Source: Umbelopsis ramanniana AG (taxonomy: Eukaryota > Mucoromycota > Umbelopsidomycetes > Umbelopsidales > Umbelopsidaceae). From it: a stretch of 64,000 nucleotides of DNA. The DNA is taken from assembly GCF_025399195.1 (NCBI RefSeq), contig NW_026252119.1:1-64000 (forward strand), written 5' to 3'. Each line of letters opens with the position of its first letter. The first letter of the stretch is position 1. The notes beneath the pieces are model-generated. The model saw only the letters and a list, made by a program, of their open reading frames with translations, searched no databases and had not been told where the DNA came from. A program made the translations under genes and the position numbers. Below are positions 1 to 10,145 of the stretch, one piece after another.

Positions 1-627
1 CATGCATGGTCGTGTACGCCGCAGTTGTTGCGCTAGACCCATCTTGTCTTGGGCTTCTTCAAGTGGCCAGCGCGTCGAAGTATATACGAAAATGTTTGCT
101 TATCCAATAATATACAAGTCGCCTGCATGTATTGATATCACTACATCTGGATAAACTTCACACAGAGCTCTTCTGATATCAGGCAAAATAGCTTCAGGTA
201 CTCATCAATATAACCTATCGGTAATTGGGGATGATTTCTGTTAGCTTAGTCTTACGTCCAGCTCCTTTTCTGCTACTTACCGGCAGTCGTCGTTCCTCAT
301 CGTCACTGTATTTTTTGATATAGAGTTGTACTGTCCTAATGTTGATCCCAGTCAAAGAGCAACCTCTTTTGCAGTGTCTTTCCCTGCTCGATCACGTAGT
401 CAAATAGTTGTTCGATTTGATGTGCAGTGTTTCGTCCGTATGGCCTTTTCGTCTTTCGTGCACGTACCCGTCGCGCGCGGAAGGGCTAATTACTACTGCG
501 GACGCTGCTGATCCTGCTGTGGTGGTACCACAACAGGATCAGCATCCATCAAAGTTCTCGGTGGGACCATCACGGCGTCATCAAACGTTTTTTCTTCCAT
601 GTTCATAGGCTGATATTCGTCTTCCAT
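1..627 (-). pseudogene. Tc1/mariner-like (IS630 superfamily) transposase relic, N-terminal part
   Basis: Read on the minus strand from an ATG at 627, this shows a short acidic leader, then an arginine/lysine-rich stretch and a helix-turn-helix region. Recognisable motifs are RPYGRNTAHQIEQLFDY, INIRTVQLYIKKY and KGAGRKTKLTE, which resemble the DNA-binding half of Tc1-like transposases common in Mucoromycota. The reading frame is broken: stop codons and at least two frame changes separate the motifs (for example near 320-370 and near 220). The catalytic DDE half would lie to the left of base 1, outside the window, so only the N-terminal part can be judged. An ACTG at about 803-806 could be the inner edge of its terminal repeat, but that is a guess. 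Family resemblance is from memory. Confidence 0.6.
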
Positions 628-890
628 CAAAGACTCCACCGTGGCATGTTAAACTCTGTGGAAGCGACATTATGACACAATCATGTTTTCACTTCCAACG
701 TTAGAATTATCATTGTTTTCCTTGCTGTTTGCTTATTATATAAGTGTTCGTCTGCAGAAATTTCAATTTGCGAGACGCAAAATTCCTTCAAAATCAATTT
801 TTACTGCACCGCAAAATATTTAGAGAAGGACTGTAGCTAGCGTCGGACTTGCCTTGACACACTGTATCTCTCCACCCTATCGATTCCTCC

Positions 891-1452
891 ATGTCTGATC
901 GAAAAAAACTATTTGGAAACAACAAGGGCAAAGGTGTCAGCCGCGATCGGGAGGAGGAAAATGCACTGATGCTCGAACAGCAAAATGATATGCGAATGCA
1001 GGAACTAGATGCCAAAGTCTCTGCTTTGAAAAACGTAAGGTTCCATTCTGTCAAACGGGTTGGTTACTCACTCCCATCTAACCCACATTCAATACCTTAG
1101 GTTACTATTGATATCCACCGTGATGTGACTGAGCAGCACGACTTGATTGATGAATCCGTAAGTGGCCAGCATACGCACGCCCTGGTCTTTTTGCGTGGAA
1201 TTAATAGACACTTTGCTTTAGACCAACGTATTTGCAGGCTTTGGCTCAGCTTTCAACAACTCGTTTGGGCGGCTCAATAGAATGGTTTCAACTCGGCACA
1301 AGCGACAATTGTGCCTTTACGTCGCAGTCATTGTAGTTGTCTTCTTCATTTTCTACTATGGCTTTGGTGCCTTCTGGTCATCATCTTCCTCCGAAACCGC
1401 ACCCATTCTGGACGACCATTCTGCACTACACAATGACGCTGATATATTATAG
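891..1452 (+). CDS. BET1/SFT1-like Qc-SNARE
   Basis: Three exons, 891-1034, 1101-1157 and 1222-1452, give 143 aa and close in frame with GT...AG introns of 66 and 64 bp. Residues about 24-80 form a single SNARE heptad region, and about 94-114 form one hydrophobic tail anchor (VAVIVVVFFIFYYGF), followed by a short Ser/Glu-rich tail. A small tail-anchored SNARE of this length fits Bet1 or Sft1, which act in ER-to-Golgi or intra-Golgi vesicle fusion. The extra roughly 30 residues after the anchor are unusual, because family members usually end close to the membrane segment. The start was chosen as the first ATG in frame with the SNARE region. Bet1 and Sft1 cannot be told apart by eye. Confidence 0.78.
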
Positions 1453-1769
1453 ATGCTCTGCATACCTCGATTTTAGTTATGCTTCGCTCCAGCCTTCAAC
1501 AGCTAGGTCTCTCGTGTATTATGACATTATCCATCCACTGCTATACACCATTTGGGCAACATAGCGCGTTAAAATCTACATAACTCTTTCTTATTACCAT
1601 TCAAATGAAATCCATCGTGTATTTTTACAATCGTGGCAAGGGAAAATTAATGAGGACGTTGGTCGATAAAGAAGACAAATGACGAAAGGAAAAGGGTTGA
1701 TGTAATGGGTGAGACATTGCCCTACGTCAATACGAATAGTAAGCATTGTGTGGCGAATAAGGTGAAGTT
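1453..1769. other. Intergenic, tail-to-tail 3' regions of BET1 and ACR3
   Basis: No open frame with codon bias, RNA gene or repeat was seen. The segment must hold the 3' UTRs of the two converging genes. Confidence 0.6.
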
Positions 1770-3114
1770 TCATTTCTCTTCTGTTACTTCAGCAGTGTGC
1801 CATTGCAAGCGATGTTCAAAAATTAAGCACAAGTACGACAAGATAAGGAGAACAGGTACTTCAATGAGAGGACCAATAGTAGCGGCGAGGGCCTGGTCCG
1901 AGTTGATACCGTAAACACTGACAGCGACAGCAATGGCCAATTCGAAATTGTTGCTTCCAGCTGTGAAGGCTTGAGTGACGGCCTCAGCGTATTGATATTT
2001 GAGCGCCCGCGCCAAAAATAACGTTCCAAAGAACATGATTATAAAGTAGCACACCATCGGCACCATGACCCGGAACACGGATCCAATATTGGCGACAATA
2101 TGGTGACCCTGATTAGCAAACTAAGTACAGTAAAGCAGATACGATTCAGTTAATTATCAGCGAGCCCACTTAAGAGATTCGGTATAATTGGATAAAACTC
2201 ACCATAACGATAATAGTGTACAGTAGCCCGATCAAGGCAAAAGGTCCAATGCGCGGTAAAAACTTTGATTCGTACCAATGCTTGCTTGTCAGGCGAACCA
2301 ATACAACACGAGTGAGGAATCCAGCTCCAAGGGGAATACCAAGATAGATAAGTACAGACTGGATGACTGGCCACATCTCCAACTGAATTTCAGCATCCAC
2401 ATGACCGCCAAACCAAGTGGGGACGATGTTAATAAAGAGGTAGCAAACAGGGGAATACAGAGCGATCTGTAGGACAGAATTGACCACCATCAAGATGGCA
2501 CAATATTCAGCATTTCCTCTAGCAATCTGGTTCCAAATCAACACCATTGCGATACATCGTGCGACGCCGACCATGATCACACCAGTGCGGTAGCCTTCCA
2601 GATCCGGCAATGTAGCCCACGCCAAGCAAGTCATTAAAGTTGGACCAACCAGCCAGTTGAGAATAAGAGACAGTCCAAGTTGATACCATATGGCTCTTTG
2701 AGAAAAGATATAAGGGAGCTCTTCGTAATGAAGCTTGCATAGCACAGGGTACATCATGACGAGGAGGCCGACGGCAATTGGGACGGACACCGAGCTAAAT
2801 TCGACGGTGGCGAAAGCCGGCTGCACTCCAGGAACATAGTATCCTATCAACACTCCGATGACCATAGCCAGAATAATCCACAGTGCCAAAAATCTATCCA
2901 CAAAAGAGAGCTCTCGCAGTAACTTGGATACGGATTTATCTGCGTTCTGGGCTTCGTCGCCGTCTTCAGGTTTGACAATGCAGTAGTCGTAGTTGCATTG
3001 CTCAGTCTTCCAGCATGGGCTGGAAGTTGAAGATGTTCTTGAACATGTGCTTCCATTGTTGGCAGTCGGAGAGTCTGCAGCTCTGCGGCAACTGCCTCCT
3101 GTTGTGGACTCCAT
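1770..3114 (-). CDS. ACR3: ACR3-type arsenite efflux carrier
   Basis: Two exons, 3114-2203 and 2120-1770, join to 420 aa across an 82-bp intron. The first ~90 residues are hydrophilic and Cys/Thr-rich. About ten membrane segments follow (for example IILAMVIGVLIGYYVPGV, VPIAVGLLVMMYPVL, YFIIMFFGTLFLA). The family's conserved cysteine motif is present as GVARCIAMVLIWN, and the short GSNNFELAIAVA motif characteristic of the bile-acid/arsenite (BART) fold is in exon 2. Known ACR3 proteins export As(III), and in some cases Sb(III), across the plasma membrane. No arsenate reductase or other ars gene is adjacent, so this is not an ars cluster. The start is the first Met of the long frame; later starts inside the hydrophilic leader are possible. 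Confidence 0.9.
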
Positions 3115-5447
3115 TTGTGAAGTGGTGGAATGCTGTTGTTACTTAGAGGGAGCAGAAAAAAAAATCCCTTTAAGTTCAAGCTCCGAAGCAAACGTTGAAC
3201 CCGACCAAAGTGGAGTCAAACTGATTTTGCTCTCCCGGTATCATTACATAGTGTAAAGGCCCTACATTCCATTGATGTCCACCTCAGTGAATCTGAGCGC
3301 TTCCAGTGCTAGGCATCTTAAAAAATTGCTTCAGAGGCAGCTGCAACCATGTATACCTCACCATCTCCAAGAAATGCCCTGCAAAAGAAGCTCCATCATA
3401 GGGGGAGAGGATAAAGAGAAAGCTGGAAAGAAAACAGCATGCTGGTGAGCCTGTCCCTGTTGAATTTGATGATCATTTGTTTGTACCAGCAATAAATTGT
3501 ATCTTGAAAATCACTTTGTTAATTTTCATTAACTCTAGCGTTTATTCATCGGTCTTTACCATCCAGATATGTCACCGCGATTGTTATGTTCGTGGGCTGA
3601 AAATAGCAGAACTACTGGCAACATATCTCACCAAAGTATCTTAATGTCAGTAAATTGTAGAAAATGTGATAAAGAGATACCATTGCAAGCAAAATCTATA
3701 TTGGATCGTGCAATTGGTGTGGACAGGTGAATTGCCCAGCAGCTGTTTTTAGAGAAAGCCAAGGTCGACTCTAACCACTTCTAGATCATTGTTGCTACCA
3801 ATGCAGTTTATCTCTTATGAGAAATTCAAATCTTTTTAAATTAATCTTCAGCTCGCTTCTCACAATTTAACAGCAGAGAACCTCCTTCATCCCGAGTTCA
3901 CAAGATATTGCGACTCTCTATTTTGAGCTCAAGAAAAAGAATAGTGAATTTTACTGTACGTCTTTTAGCAAATGACCGACTAACCTTTCTGTAATCTGAC
4001 TTGCTGAACGCAAGAACCATACAAATAGGCCGAAATACCTCTTTATCCGTTTTTGTGCATCTTGGAGAAAATGCAGGATGTTATAGTATCGTACTGCACA
4101 CGTAAACCGGCCCCTCCTCGTTTTTTGCAGGCATGATGGTGTTTATTCGCATGCATCAATTTCAGAAAGGAAAACTAGTTGAAAATTGACGCTTGAGTAT
4201 ACCGGATGCAAGAGTCATCGGTTAAATTGTGTACCATTTGGAGGATTCTAGAAAACTATTCGGTGATCCGATATATCTCAATAACGGGTTTTCAATGCTA
4301 TATTACAGAAATAGCGCTTGCACTGAAGATAATGCCCGGCTTTGCATTTGGAATGCGTCATGAATTGATCCTGAAACAGGATCCAATTGCCTTGCTCGTT
4401 ACATGACTTCCCCGACGATCAATAGGAGCCACGAACTATACAATATCTGAAATGAAAAATACAAACAAATACATTGTGTTCTCAGCTCATGCGGAGTAAC
4501 CAACGGACAATTCCAGGCGGAAAAAAATGCCTTGATCAGGAAAATATCTCTACCCAAGCTATCCACGTGCGACTCGTTGCGAGTGTCAGTGCTGGGAACT
4601 CTCAGTGGTGGCGTGCAAAAGTAAGCTCGTACCCAGAAACTCGTTTTGTCCACTTGCGAATTCTTTTTTCCGCTGTCAGCAAGAGTAACGCATCTGTCAA
4701 CTCGGCGAAGCAAAGGAACCATCATCGAGCGAGATAGATCAATGTAAATAGTATTTTTCTCAAAACCTATGAAGAGATTTTATATCGTCCTCAATGGAAT
4801 TCCGAGCATATTTGCTATCTCATCCGAGCATAGTACTAGTGAAAAATTTGGCTGAACGATGTCTTCTCGCCCCAATATGACGGTAGTGCAAGGAATGGGT
4901 GATCTCGGGTATTTCAACAGCTTGGGCACGTGTATCGACGTTGAATGTCCACTTGCACATATGGAAAATTTGATCTCTGATATATCGGCTAAACGGACAA
5001 GACATTCGAGATCTTTATATCAATCAAAAATCGAGATAAATAATTGATGCATGTCTGACGTAGTGTGCATACCAATGTTCTGTCATAGTAGCGAGAGATG
5101 CGGTGTGACGATCACTTTTATGTCTAACTGATGCAACTCCTAGGAACATAAGGAAGAAGCCGAGATTGCTGGGGAAAGTGGTTTTCTTCAGCACGCAATT
5201 TATGAGCGAACCGAAAGAGGAAAAATAGCACGGTTGAATCATGGTAACGCAAGTGTAACTCTTGGGTGAGCGAGCCAGTCAGTGGTGAATTATAAGTCAA
5301 CGTGCCGAGCTCCACACAACAATGGCTGGACATTTACAGTCGCCGTGAGTTAGCTTTGCATTCCCAAAATGGTGAGCAGAAAGTATATTAAAGCACTGCA
5401 TAATTAACCACTCAATCCGTTCCTCATTCCCCTCTTTTAATTGAATC
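3115..5447. other. 2.3-kb gene-free stretch
   Basis: Both strands were read for splice-joined frames and none was convincing. The open frames present (for example about 4399-4725 minus) have no recognisable motif, no fungal codon bias and no matching introns. The right end must carry the promoter of the phosphatase at 5448, and the left end the 5' flank of ACR3. No tRNA boxes or long repeats were seen. Confidence 0.55.
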
Positions 5448-7063
5448 ATGAAAGCCTCCATCATAGCCGCTGCCCTTGCCATTGTTATCGCCACCGTGGA
5501 TGCCCGTCCCTCCGGCCACACCCACCAATCTCGCGGCCATCGCAAGTACAAGGAAGGAACCATTGCTATTTTCGGCGACTACGGCTGGAAGTATGTTTTT
5601 TTTTTTTTTTTCGCTTCAATGTCATACGTTCCATCATCAGTATACACGCACAGACGCTCATCTTCATATATGTTCACTTTTTAGGGGATGGAGTGTTCCC
5701 ACTGCTGCTGAATGTGCCGGTTTGCCCGCTTCCGGTAACTGCGACCCTGGTGATATCGCCTCCTACCCTCAGGCTGTTATTGCTCAGGAAAGAACCGCCA
5801 AGTTCTTTGGTGAGGTCTGCCAGGAGCAAAACTGCCAGGAAGTCATGACCACCGGAGGTACATACATCTATATATGCTAAATATCTTCTAATTTACGTAC
5901 TAATGAATATGCTCTGATTGTTTAGACAACTTCTACAACATTGGTCTCGGTATGTGAAATTTCTTTCAAAGTGTCGAAGACGTATGGGAACATCCTATTT
6001 ACTTAGCATCAATAGAGAACTACCAGCACTTCAAGGAAGGCTTCATCGACATGTACACTGCCAAGTCTCTCAAGATCCGCTGGAACCCTTCCCTCGGCAA
6101 CCACGATATCGTTGCCAACACCTCTGTTTCCGTAAGTTTGGAAAAGGTTGAGGGCAAAGTTTGGTTGAGGCTGAAATTAAAAGATTTTCCCTGGCTAGTT
6201 GGAGTTGAATGCCCACAAGTACGACAGCAGATGGTTCATGCCCTCTCGTTGGTATCAACATGACATTACTGTCAATGATGTCAAGTACCACTTCACTGTC
6301 CTTGACAGCTCTCCCTTCATTTCATCTTACCGCACCGTAAGTGAACAGTGTATACCCAGATGTAAACAGGGTGTATTTGTTTGTCTTACACATGAACTTG
6401 CAGAGCACCACCTCCCCTTATCACTCTCAAGAGCTTCTCAACACCATGACCCCCGCCATGTTGCAAGCTCAGATTGACTACTTGGACAAGTCCTCAGCCG
6501 AGTCTGATGCTGACTGGAAGTTCGTCGTTATGCACCACCCCATTCTTTCTACCTCCAAGAACTACACCAAGCCTGCCGATATGGGTGGTTTGTTCCAGAT
6601 TGTTCAGAAGCACAAGCTTGTTGTTCTTAACGGTCACGATCACGTTCTCAGCCATCAACAAGGTAAGAGAGTGTGTGGGGATAAAACTGAGTTGAGTGAC
6701 TGTATGGCTGACTTTGGGTTTTGTTTTTTCCCTCCATCATAAGGCAACAACACTGACTTCTTCACCGTTGGTGCTGGAAGTTTGACTGCTGCTAGTGATG
6801 GCAACAATGGTGTTTACTTGCCCTACATCAAGTATGTTGCTGCCAACGCCACCTATGGTAAGTCCAACAGAGCACAATTATGACAAGGTTTTGACAAAGT
6901 TGTATACTAATGCCGTTTTCTCATAGCTGATAACGGTATGGCTTTGCTCAGCGGTACCAAGGAAGAACTCAAGGTTGAATACTTTGAATTGCTCAAGGGT
7001 GCCAAGAAACCCTCTTACACTGCTATTGTCAAGCACAATGCCCATTATAATATCACCATCTAA
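5448..7063 (+). CDS. Secreted purple (tartrate-resistant) acid phosphatase, ACP5-like
   Basis: Eight exons (5448-5590, 5685-5857, 5926-5949, 6016-6131, 6199-6336, 6404-6662, 6744-6857, 6927-7063) give 367 aa and keep phase throughout, including a 24-nt third exon. Residues 1-19 are a signal peptide. The metallophosphoesterase metal-site motifs appear in order: GDYGW (Asp44), GDNFY, GNHD, VMHHP and GHDH. This short single-domain layout matches the mammalian ACP5/TRAP-like group rather than large plant-type enzymes. Such enzymes hydrolyse phosphomonoesters with a binuclear Fe-containing centre, here probably outside the cell or in the vacuole for phosphate scavenging. The first intron carries a 16-T run (5596-5611). 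The codon bias toward C-ending codons suggests strong expression. Confidence 0.9.
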
Positions 7064-7594
7064 GGTGGAATAATACAAGCGGTGGTTGCATAATTTAGCC
7101 ATGTCGTCCCACTGCCTTGCGCCAGTTGTATTACTATTATTATCAAAATACACGTAATGTGACGAATTAAACATAAATTCAAAACATCACTGATTTTGGC
7201 TCGGTCCTATCAGTTCGTATTCAGCAAAAACAATGTAAATGTACAGTATGCTCGCCATGCCTCTTCATATCAGAGTTCGTCTGCCAGGGGAGATAGGGGC
7301 TGTGAATCAAATGAGGGTTACCCTCCAATTTGGTGTTTAGGGGTTGTTATATCACATGCAGTCTTGTGAGGACTGTCCGATATGAACATGGTAGAGAGCC
7401 ATTATCTGAACATTCTGCCAATATTGCAGCGAGCAGAAAAGTCGATTCTATTTTTGAAGCGTGGGGACCATGAAAAAAAAAAAAAGAGGCAATTTGAAAT
7501 GAAGTGTGACTGCCGGTGGAGACGAGCCCTTTTGATGAGAGAGTCTGGATGCGAGCGCTTTTCAAATTCTTGCCTTTGTTTTTCTCTTTCAACT
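7064..7594. other. Intergenic: phosphatase 3' region and promoter of the PPxY membrane protein
   Basis: Nothing coding is supported. The frame of the next gene stays open upstream to an ATG at 7382, but the segment 7382-7594 translates to a low-quality basic stretch including five consecutive Lys from an A-tract. It is more likely 5' UTR, because a clean signal peptide starts at 7595. Confidence 0.5.
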
Positions 7595-8035
7595 ATGCAG
7601 TGGTTACCGGCTGCTATCAGTATGCTGCTCATCCTGTTGGGAGAAACCTATGGAGCCGTCACTCCTTCTTCATCCTCTATCAATGTATCCCAGACCTCAT
7701 CTATCGTCCCAGCCATCACGTTCCTGGCAGCTAGCACCGCGCCGTCCTTTGTCCCAGTACCTCAACCCACCTCCACCATAGATACCAATGGATTCTCGGA
7801 CGATTCCAGAGATAATCAGAACCAACAGAGTTGGCTGCAGCAACATAGCCGATGGGTGTTTGTACTGGTGATTGGTTTATTGGTAGGTGCCATTATCCTC
7901 TACTATATCGTGCGTGGTATCACCCGAGCACGACGAGAGCTCAGGGCGGAAAACGAAAAGCTTGCCTTAGGCCCCATGCACATGGGTCCAATCTCATCAC
8001 CGCCGAAATACGAAGAAGCTACGAGTGGACGATAG
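7595..8035 (+). CDS. Small type I membrane protein with a cytosolic PPxY motif
   Basis: Single exon, 146 aa from the Met at 7595. Visible parts in order: a signal peptide (MQWLPAAISMLLILLGETYGA), a Ser/Thr/Pro-rich ectodomain of about 85 residues likely to be O-mannosylated, one membrane helix (VFVLVIGLLVGAIILYYIV), a basic stop-transfer patch (RGITRARRELR) and a short tail with SPPKYEEATSGR. PPxY followed by acidic residues is the classic ligand of WW domains in Rsp5/Nedd4 ubiquitin ligases, so a role as a membrane adaptor is plausible. I recognise no named family. A longer N-terminus starting at 7382 is possible but would bury the signal peptide. The gene converges with MMAA; a T-tract lies at about 8069-8085. 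Confidence 0.7.
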   Translation: MQWLPAAISMLLILLGETYGAVTPSSSSINVSQTSSIVPAITFLAASTAPSFVPVPQPTSTIDTNGFSDDSRDNQNQQSWLQQHSRWVFVLVIGLLVGAIILYYIVRGITRARRELRAENEKLALGPMHMGPISSPPKYEEATSGR

Positions 8036-8145
8036 AATAGAATGCTGGCCATCTACCTTATTGTCAATTTTTTTTTTTTTTTTTTAATTTTTATATTTTT
8101 CGTTATTGGGTAATATTAGGTTTGTGTTGAAAATCCTAACTTCCA

Positions 8146-10037
8146 TCATATTCTATCTTCTTTGACCTTGTTTAAAAATACATCCACTACACTATCTGCT
8201 GCCTGTCCACTCGTCATTTTGCCATCAAACACTTTACTCTCTAGTTCAGCGACATGTTGTTTGACTTTGTCGTCCGAGTTCAGACGATCTACCAGTTCGC
8301 TTGTAATTTGCCGCCACATCCACACCTTGCGCTGCGCCCCCCGCTTCTCTGTCAATTTATTGGCAGACTGAAAACATGGGATACTTAGTAAAGAGGTCTG
8401 TCTTGCCATCTGTAATAAAAAAATGTCACTTACCGTCATAGTGTCAAAATAGGATTTCATTGCTTCCCAAGCCTTGTCAATGCCAGTGTTTTCGCGAGAT
8501 GACACTCGTAACACCTAAATAGATTACGAGGGGGGATTTTCTGTGTTACACTACTGTATGGTCGTTCTGTTTTGTTCACCACACCATTATATTACCTTTG
8601 TTTTCCAAAGTGGTGATGGAGGCTGCAAAAACTTGATCGCACTGGTATAATCCATGGAAACTGCCCTGGCAGCATCGGCAAGCTTTCCATCGGCCTTGTT
8701 GACAATGACCAAGTCTGACAGCTCCACAATTCCCTTTTTCAGTCCCTAACAATGAAAACCCTGGTCAGCCGCCTGCAAAGACCTTCCTGTACAGGTAGAT
8801 GATGTTACCTGAAGTTCGTCGCCTCCACCTGGTCCAACCAAGAGCACAAACCTGATAGAAATATTCAATTAGCATTGAGCCTGCCAATGGAAGGTCATAT
8901 ATCAAATCATGTCCTCACATGTCCACCATCTCAGCAACCATGGTCTCAGACTGGCCCACACCTACTGTTTCCACCAGAGTAACGTCGTAACCGGCAGCTT
9001 TGAGGAGGAAAATGATGAATGAGAGAAATATAATGGGCATAGGTTTTCAAGTAAATTTACCTTCGCATAACAAGATAGCTTCGTTGGTATTACGAGCAAC
9101 CTTTTAAAGTTGGTCAATAGTTGGTTCATGTAGAGGCCAAAAACTTATATATTACTCACTCCGCCTAAAAATGTTTAGAGATCACATAAGCACATTAACA
9201 CGTGTGTATCCTTTCAGTCACAGGCTCTGACCACCTACCTAGTGTGCCTCTACTTGGGGAAGGACGAACATAAGCATCGTCAGCTCTAGAAAGCTCGGTC
9301 ATTCTTGTTTTGTCGCCGAGAATTGATCCACCTGTCCGCGATGATGAAGGATCGACCGCCTGAATGGCAGTAGTTGCTCAAAGTTAACCCCACCGAAGCT
9401 CACATAGCAGTTCTCCAAACTAGATCTTACCAGCACTGCCACTTTATGTCCTTGCTCCAGAAGGTACATTCCAAACGCCTTGCAACGATAAAAGTCAATC
9501 ATCAGTAAACGGCTACGTCAGAACATCCACTGAACGCATACCTCTATAAATGTTGACTTTCCAACACCTGGCGAACCCGAAAGGCCAATTCGAAAAGTTG
9601 GCTTTGTCAATGGTTGATCTCTTTGTTTCTTAAGGATGTAGGATAGAAGCTGCTGAGCTTCTGCACGGTGATCACTCCGCGACGATTCCACTGTTAGAGT
9701 CGGCATATGGATGGGTGGGGTGAGGTTAGATCCAGTGTCTATAGAAAGACGGTTTACAAACATTGAAATTACCCAGAGTGATGGATTTAGCCAATGCATA
9801 GCGGCTTCCTTGCGCGAGCTGTTCTGATAGCGTTAGCGTCTTGCTTGAAGCAACCGTTGAATAAGCGGCTATCAACGGAGCTTGTATTATTGTGTTTTGT
9901 GCATACGCTGGTGCCAATGGCGAGAAGCGGTCGGTAGTGCTTATGTTGTTTGAAGCTATTACACGCTTGGTACCTTGGTAAATGAGTGGCCGAGATGCAT
10001 TGACTGGCATGGAATGCCACAAGCGGCGTGAAAGCAT
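8146..10037 (-). CDS. MMAA: MMAA/MeaB-type GTPase, chaperone of cobalamin-dependent methylmalonyl-CoA mutase
   Basis: Eleven exons on the minus strand (10037-9773, 9690-9542, 9478-9431, 9359-9239, 9164-9160, 9100-9061, 8997-8919, 8851-8809, 8745-8596, 8514-8434, 8367-8146) sum to 1203 nt, 400 aa, with every phase matching. The N-terminus ([10 protein letters not shown]...) looks like a mitochondrial presequence. The ArgK/MeaB core follows: [11 protein letters not shown], Walker A GSPGVGKS (about residues 128-135), AVDPSS with [44 protein letters not shown] and the base-binding NKAD. Family members gate adenosylcobalamin loading into methylmalonyl-CoA mutase by GTP hydrolysis. Exon 5 is only 5 nt. 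An alternative acceptor at 9739-9740 would add 16 in-frame codons to exon 2 but would break the conserved ITLVES junction. The gene shares a 108-bp upstream region with PPE1. Confidence 0.9.
9160..9164 (-). other. MMAA: 5-nt microexon of MMAA
   Basis: GCGGA on the minus strand is flanked by ...TTTTTAG and GTGAGT. It supplies two bases of one Gly codon plus a whole second Gly codon, restoring the conserved TLGGVAR segment. Skipping it shifts the reading frame. Flanking introns are 74 bp (9165-9238) and 59 bp (9101-9159). Confidence 0.8.
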
Positions 10038-10145
10038 AGTAGACAAACACCAAGCCTGACCGTGGGCATTTCCTGTGGTAATGAGGAAATCGAAATTCAA
10101 AATTCAGTGACTGCTGGCATGGCGGGTTGCCCATTCACTTCCACC
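10038..10145. promoter_or_regulatory. Short bidirectional promoter region, MMAA / PPE1
   Basis: Only 108 bp separate the proposed start codons of the two divergent genes, so their upstream control elements and 5' UTRs must overlap. No specific motif is claimed. Confidence 0.55.

Noticed and set aside
4399-4725. 108-codon minus-strand open frame in the 3115-5447 spacer
   Set aside because: No start context, codon bias, domain or splice-joined continuation.
7382-7594. N-terminal extension of the PPxY membrane protein
   Set aside because: It would place 71 residues of basic, low-quality sequence ahead of a clean signal peptide.
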